A stretch of 18,672 nt of DNA from an uncultured Porphyromonadaceae bacterium. GTDB lineage: Bacteria; Bacteroidota; Bacteroidia; Bacteroidales; Muribaculaceae. Where the stretch lies: contig URWH01000010.1 in assembly GCA_900551515.1 (NCBI GenBank), positions 1 through 18,672 of the forward strand. Direction: 5' to 3'. The position numbers and the translations under genes were made by a program. Positions within the stretch are counted from its first letter, which is position 1. Each line of letters starts with the position of its first letter. Positions 14,882-18,672 of this stretch are shown here, piece after piece. The notes under the pieces were generated by a model that was given only the letters and a program-made list of their open reading frames with translations, searched no databases and had not been told where the DNA came from.

Positions 14882-15871
14882 ATGAAAGGACTTAAATCAA
14901 TATTATTCGCAGCAGCAGCACTGATCACCGCACCGGCGGTGATCACCTCCTGCGACGATTGGACTGAAGCCGAACCGGAGGATTTCTATACCCCTCCGAC
15001 ACCGGGCTACGAAAACAACCTCAAGGACTACTACAATTCACCACACAAGGTGATGTTCGGATGGTTCGGCAACTGGGGCGGCACACTCAAAAAGAACTCG
15101 CTGATGGGTCTGCCCGACTCGATCGACTACGTGGGCCTCTGGCTCGTGTGGGGCAATGTGACACCCGAACAGCAGGCCGACCTTGATGCTTTCCACGCCC
15201 GCGGATCGAAAACCGTCATGTCGTGGACCGCACGCAACATCGGCGAAAACCTCACCCCCGAGGGATACACTCCCGAGGAATACTGGGGATTCGACGAAAC
15301 CGAAGAATCAAGAATCGAAGCTGTAAAACGCTATGCTCAAGCCATCGTCGACACCTGCACCAAATATCGTATCGGCGGCTATGACCTCGACATGGAAGCT
15401 ACAGGCACACTGATGAATTTCAGCCAGCGCAATGTCGTCAACGAATTCCTCCGCTATCTCCGCGCCGAATTCGACAAACAGGGCAAAATGCTGTGCGTCG
15501 ACATCCCCGGCGGTTCAGGCTGGCTCGGATATTACACGCTGCTTGATAACGACGTGATCGAATCTCTCGACTATATCATGTGGCAGACCTATGAACTCGG
15601 TCACTATGGCCTGAATGATTTCTTTAGCTCCGTAGAAGGCAGAAACCCGGCGATGTTCAAAGAAACACTCTCGAAATCGGTGGTCTGCGCCACATTCGAA
15701 CGTGCCATTGACAAACACTATTTCAACGATCACAGCACATGGCAATCGTCGACCGGTCTTCCTCACGCAGGTCAGGGAGCCTACCACATCGAGTATGACT
15801 ACGCGGGCAATCCCGACTACCCGACGGTACGCGCAGGCATCGCCACCCAGAATCCTCCTATCAGAAATTAA
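14882..15871 (+). CDS. GH18-family lipoprotein, probable endo-beta-N-acetylglucosaminidase
   Basis: A 329-residue lipoprotein (lipobox ITSC, cysteine 24, then acidic DDWTEAEPED), predicted to sit on the outer surface. It resembles the small Bacteroidetes GH18 proteins of the BT1044 type, which cut the chitobiose core of N-glycans. The fold elements HKVMFGWFGNW (55-65), TVMSWTARNIG (111-121) and the substrate-floor segment YIMWQTYELG (231-240) are present. The active-site motif is GGYDLDME (165-172). Acid/base E172 and the substrate-assisting D170 are kept, as is D168, but the first aspartate of the usual DGxDxDxE is glycine. Activity is therefore likely but not certain; the alternative is a catalytically weak glycan-binding GH18-like protein. 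It is the only enzyme of the PUL. Confidence 0.85.
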   Translation: MKGLKSILFAAAALITAPAVITSCDDWTEAEPEDFYTPPTPGYENNLKDYYNSPHKVMFGWFGNWGGTLKKNSLMGLPDSIDYVGLWLVWGNVTPEQQADLDAFHARGSKTVMSWTARNIGENLTPEGYTPEEYWGFDETEESRIEAVKRYAQAIVDTCTKYRIGGYDLDMEATGTLMNFSQRNVVNEFLRYLRAEFDKQGKMLCVDIPGGSGWLGYYTLLDNDVIESLDYIMWQTYELGHYGLNDFFSSVEGRNPAMFKETLSKSVVCATFERAIDKHYFNDHSTWQSSTGLPHAGQGAYHIEYDYAGNPDYPTVRAGIATQNPPIRN

Positions 15872-15901
15872 TCTAATCAAAAAGCAAAGGAAAAAACTAT
15901 C

Positions 15902-17122
15902 ATGAAAAAATTCGCAATAAACATACTATCGATCGGTGTGCTTGCTGCAGCATTCACTTCATGTGACGATGCTAAAAACGACGTGATCGAAAACCGCGTC
16001 TACATAGCTGAAGCAGCTTCGACACCGCTTTCCGACATCCTGATGGGTGACGAAGGCACCGTAGTTACAGCGCCTGTCACCATCCGCCTTGCCAAGCCTG
16101 CGGCCACCGATGTCGCAGTCAAGCTCGCCATGCGTCAGAGCGATCTCGATGAGTACAACAAACGCAACCAGACAACCTACGAAATCGTTCCGAGCGAATA
16201 CGTTTCGATGCCGGAAGATGTAGTTATCAAAGCCGGAGAGCTTTCAGCAAGCGTTCCCGTACAGGTTACAGCGTTCAAAGGCGAAGGTGGTATAAACTAC
16301 GCATTACCGGTAGCGATCGCCACATCCAACGGAATGGAATCGACTGTTTCAACAAGCAAGTTCATTTATGCCCTTGCGGCACCATTGAAACAAGCCGTGC
16401 CGAGTTTCCGTCACAACAACGGCTGCCGTCTGCAACCGGCCGACACCGACTGGGGACTCCGCCTGTCGAACTACACCCTTGAATGGTGGGTACGCGTAAC
16501 CGGCACCGACAACCCCGACAACGGTTACTCAGTGAACAACCAGGCTATCTTTGCCAACGGCTCGGGCAATACGGAGCTTTACATCCGCTTCGGTGACCTT
16601 GTATATTCCGAGGGTTATAGATATAAAAACAACTTCCTGCAGGTCAAGACGATGGGCTCGCAGTTCGACACCGGCGACCCGACCAAGGGCAAAGGCCTCG
16701 AAAGCGGCGCATGGTATCACTTCGCACTCACCTATGACGCATCGACCGGCACAACAATCCTTTACAAAAACGGTTCTCCGCTGTCGCAGCTTACAACAGC
16801 CGTCGGCACAGCAATGGAATTTGACCACCTGAACATGTTTGACTCAGGCTCGTCCTACTTCAGGGACAACGTTGAAATGGCACAGGTACGTCTTTGGAAA
16901 GTGACCCGTTCAGCCGATCAGATTGCCAATTTCATGCGCAAAGAAGTAAGATACACCGATCCGAACCTCGTGTTCTATCTGCCTATGAATGAAGGCGAGG
17001 GAGCCACGGTGCTTAAAGATGTGACCGGCAACGGCCATGACATGCAGATCGGTCAGGGCGGTAGCAACGGTTCAAAAAACACCGCCTTCGCATGGAACGA
17101 ATATGATTTCTCATCACTCTAA
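15902..17122 (+). CDS. DUF1735 and LamG domain lipoprotein (surface glycan-binding protein)
   Basis: A 406-residue lipoprotein with cysteine 21 in FTSC and acidic residues following (DDAKND), as expected for surface export. Residues of about 30-160 form a DUF1735 (BT_3987-like N-terminal) domain, with its marker LDEYNKRNQTTYEIVP and an adjacent VVIKAGE strand. Residues of about 185-395 form a LamG/concanavalin-like jelly roll: LEWWVRVTG, WYHFALTYD near 270, and FYLPMNEGEG...DVTGNGHD (about 358-382). No catalytic motif is visible, so it most likely binds protein or glycan and presents substrate to the GH18 enzyme and SusD. It starts 30 bp after the GH18 gene. In B. thetaiotaomicron, proteins of this build sit in the high-mannose N-glycan locus. 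Confidence 0.9.
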   Translation: MKKFAINILSIGVLAAAFTSCDDAKNDVIENRVYIAEAASTPLSDILMGDEGTVVTAPVTIRLAKPAATDVAVKLAMRQSDLDEYNKRNQTTYEIVPSEYVSMPEDVVIKAGELSASVPVQVTAFKGEGGINYALPVAIATSNGMESTVSTSKFIYALAAPLKQAVPSFRHNNGCRLQPADTDWGLRLSNYTLEWWVRVTGTDNPDNGYSVNNQAIFANGSGNTELYIRFGDLVYSEGYRYKNNFLQVKTMGSQFDTGDPTKGKGLESGAWYHFALTYDASTGTTILYKNGSPLSQLTTAVGTAMEFDHLNMFDSGSSYFRDNVEMAQVRLWKVTRSADQIANFMRKEVRYTDPNLVFYLPMNEGEGATVLKDVTGNGHDMQIGQGGSNGSKNTAFAWNEYDFSSL

Positions 17123-17140
17123 TCATCACCCGACAAAGCA

Positions 17141-18481
17141 ATGAAAAAATTTTGGAAATATATAGCAGCATGCGCTGTAGTGGCATCGATGATGCCACTC
17201 ACCGCGTGCGACGACGATGACACCGTAGATCCGTATGATATCAACTACGTGTATCTCTACCAGCCGAATTCAACGTTTGCCAACGTAGAATACAAAGCCA
17301 ACGGCGACTTCATGTCAGGACTGACAGATCCGCTGAAAACGGTACCCGTACGTCTCACCAAACCTGCACCGAGCAATCTTCAGATCGAAGTAGCCATTGA
17401 TCCGACTCTTGTCGACGAATACAACGAGGCCAACGGAACAGAGTATAAATTCCTTGAGGGTGCCCGCATTGACAATCCGGTTATGACAATTGCCGCCGGC
17501 GAATACATCACCCCCGATTCCATAACCATAAGTTTCGGCGACCACAGCGGCTTCATGACGGAGGAAAGCAATCTGATCCTTCCTGTCGTGATTCGCAGCG
17601 GCTCAGGGCTCACCATATCGAAAAGCAGCCGTATATTCCTGACATTCAATTCGACATACCGTCCGAACATTGTGTCTCTGACCACGACGGAAAAAGTGTT
17701 CAGAGCAGCACTTACAGCCGACAACTGGCAAGACAACATCAAAAAACTGACCCTGACAGATCTGTTCAGACTGTCCTACAAACCGTATGAGGAAGTAACA
17801 TTGAATCTTGCCATAGATCAGAGCAAGGTCGCAGAATACAATACGGCCAACGGCACAAACTATGAGTTCAAATCAGATGCAACGCTTGAATCCAACGCAG
17901 TGACAATCGCCACCGACGCATCGGACGCAGGCATCAGCATCAACACCGGCGATCTGACCGGCATCGCTCAGGAAAAGGGATATCTGATTCCTGTCACACT
18001 CACCTCGGCAACAGGAGCATCCGTTGAATACGACGAAGGTATGACTGTTTACGTAATAGTGCGCGGTATAGCCCGTGAACTCAATGTCAGTGAAGCGTTC
18101 TATAACGGATCTCAGATTGACTATCCGGTAACCTGCACCGTCAACGGAAGCGACTGGTCGGATGTCATCAACATGGACAAATACGACTATGAGGAAATTG
18201 ACACCGGAACACCTATAGAAATGGATTTCGGCAAAGTTGTAAACCTCTCATCTATATTCATTTACCACTACGGCAGGTACTATTCCGCGACAAGTGCCAA
18301 ACTTGAAACCAGCGTTGACGGAACCAACTGGACCGACTGGGGCGAAATCGAATATGCCGGAATGAAACAGTACTACATAAACCTCGTTCCCGCAACCAAT
18401 GTACGATATGCCCGCCTGACATTCCTCAAGGAATATAGCTACGGAATCGAAATAGACGGCATGAGATTCTATGCCGAATAA
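17141..18481 (+). CDS. Tandem DUF1735 lipoprotein with C-terminal discoidin-like (F5/8 type C) domain
   Basis: A 446-residue lipoprotein (LTAC lipobox, cysteine 23, followed by DDDDTVDP). Two DUF1735 repeats are visible at about 33-165 and 178-310. Each carries the marker motif: VDEYNEANGTEYKF near 92 and VAEYNTANGTNYEF near 230. Residues of about 325-445 look like a discoidin/F5/8C carbohydrate-binding fold: IEMDFGKVVNLSSIFIYH, TSVDGTNWTDWGEI and NVRYARLTFL. There is no hydrolase motif. A second surface glycan-binding protein for the PUL is the simplest reading. It begins 18 bp after the previous gene and is the last gene before the operon terminator. Its base composition is visibly more AT-rich than the left half of the window. 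Confidence 0.88.
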   Translation: MKKFWKYIAACAVVASMMPLTACDDDDTVDPYDINYVYLYQPNSTFANVEYKANGDFMSGLTDPLKTVPVRLTKPAPSNLQIEVAIDPTLVDEYNEANGTEYKFLEGARIDNPVMTIAAGEYITPDSITISFGDHSGFMTEESNLILPVVIRSGSGLTISKSSRIFLTFNSTYRPNIVSLTTTEKVFRAALTADNWQDNIKKLTLTDLFRLSYKPYEEVTLNLAIDQSKVAEYNTANGTNYEFKSDATLESNAVTIATDASDAGISINTGDLTGIAQEKGYLIPVTLTSATGASVEYDEGMTVYVIVRGIARELNVSEAFYNGSQIDYPVTCTVNGSDWSDVINMDKYDYEEIDTGTPIEMDFGKVVNLSSIFIYHYGRYYSATSAKLETSVDGTNWTDWGEIEYAGMKQYYINLVPATNVRYARLTFLKEYSYGIEIDGMRFYAE

Positions 18482-18492
18482 ATACAAGCCAT

Positions 18493-18510
18493 CCGTTTTA
18501 GCATAAACGG
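18493..18510. repeat. Small inverted repeat after the last PUL gene
   Basis: CCGTTT (18493-18498) and AAACGG (18505-18510) form a 6-bp stem with a 6-base loop, 11 bp after the stop and 17 bp before the main terminator. It may add to 3'-end stability; function unknown. Confidence 0.3.
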
Positions 18511-18527
18511 TTAATGATAATAATCGG

Positions 18528-18561
18528 GAATCCCGGGACAGTGATGTTCCGGGATTCTTTT
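18528..18561 (+). terminator. Rho-independent terminator of the PUL operon
   Basis: GAATCCCGGGA (18528-18538) pairs with TTCCGGGATTC (18547-18557): 11 pairs including one G-U, an 8-base loop, then TTTT. It lies 46 bp after the last stop and ends the five-gene unit. The stem is nearly symmetric, but no A-run precedes it to suggest use from the opposite side. Confidence 0.88.
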
Positions 18562-18598
18562 CGTCCAATACGAAAATCCGTTGAATCGCGGGTGGGGC

Positions 18599-18628
18599 GT
18601 ATCCGTCCGAAAAGTATCCGTCCGAAAA
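18599..18628. repeat. Two-copy tandem 15-bp repeat
   Basis: GTATCCGTCCGAAAA occurs twice, head to tail and without mismatch (18599-18613 and 18614-18628). It lies between the PUL terminator and the window edge. The period of 15 bp and intergenic location fit a regulator site of the next gene or a replication-slippage repeat. Confidence 0.7.
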
Positions 18629-18638
18629 AGGCCGCCTA

Positions 18639-18672
18639 TGCCAAAGTTTTTTTACTGGCGAACTTTGCGGCA
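18639..18672. repeat. Inverted repeat at the window edge
   Basis: TGCCAAAGTT (18639-18648) pairs with AACTTTGCGGCA (18661-18672) over ten pairs, with a 2-base bulge (CG) in the right arm. The loop of 12 bases begins with a T-run. The right arm ends on the last base of the window, so it may extend. It could be a hairpin, a mobile-element end or an operator. Confidence 0.45.

Larger units (their letters stand above)
10217..18481 (+). other. Five-gene polysaccharide utilization locus, probably for N-glycans
   Basis: SusC-like, SusD-like, GH18, DUF1735-LamG and DUF1735x2-discoidin genes lie on one strand with gaps of 17, 43, 30 and 18 bp and no internal terminator seen. A strong terminator closes the unit at 18528-18561. 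All five products have export signals, and four are predicted lipoproteins. The single enzyme and the DUF1735 proteins point to N-glycans, by analogy with the BT3983-BT3987 locus of B. thetaiotaomicron. Confidence 0.8.

Overview
The window looks like a chromosomal segment of a Bacteroidales gut bacterium, perhaps of the Muribaculaceae. Four things point there: SusC/SusD outer-membrane proteins, DUF1735 lipoproteins with an acidic stretch after the lipobox cysteine, promoter-like TAnnTTTG elements, and starts that mostly lack a Shine-Dalgarno sequence. Family-level placement is inference. No tRNA, rRNA, CRISPR array or insertion sequence was seen.

Left part (1-9828), housekeeping and clearly GC-rich. 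It opens with the 3' end of a ZntA-like metal P-type ATPase, whose stop overlaps the start of a Fur-family regulator (ATGA). Convergent to these is a minus-strand block read ybeY -> mnmG -> apt -> uvrC -> secreted M48 metalloprotease (6962 down to 1259). It covers rRNA maturation, tRNA wobble modification, adenine salvage, nucleotide excision repair and envelope proteolysis. A good intrinsic terminator separates apt from uvrC. The mnmG-apt gap contains a 16-bp sequence matching the ParB-binding parS consensus, which suggests this segment is in the origin-proximal part of the chromosome. Divergent from ybeY is a two-gene plus-strand unit: a WaaE/KdtX-like family 2 glycosyltransferase and a TGS-type uridine-kinase-family nucleoside kinase, again overlapping by ATGA.

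Right part (9829-18672), a compact polysaccharide utilization locus (PUL). A 388-bp regulatory region leads into five plus-strand genes: SusC-like TonB-dependent transporter, SusD-like lipoprotein, GH18 lipoprotein, DUF1735+LamG lipoprotein, and DUF1735x2 + discoidin-like lipoprotein. A strong terminator follows at 18528-18561. The gene content resembles the high-mannose N-glycan locus around BT3983-BT3987 of Bacteroides thetaiotaomicron (comparison from memory). The inferred role is surface capture of N-glycoproteins, cleavage of the chitobiose core by the GH18 enzyme, and import of the released glycan by SusCD. No exoglycosidase and no regulator of the locus lies in the window.

The most interesting signals are the parS site, the signs of an antisense RNA and/or attenuator in the SusC leader, the altered GH18 catalytic motif, and the apt/uvrC terminator. 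All coordinates and motifs were read by eye; no search was run.
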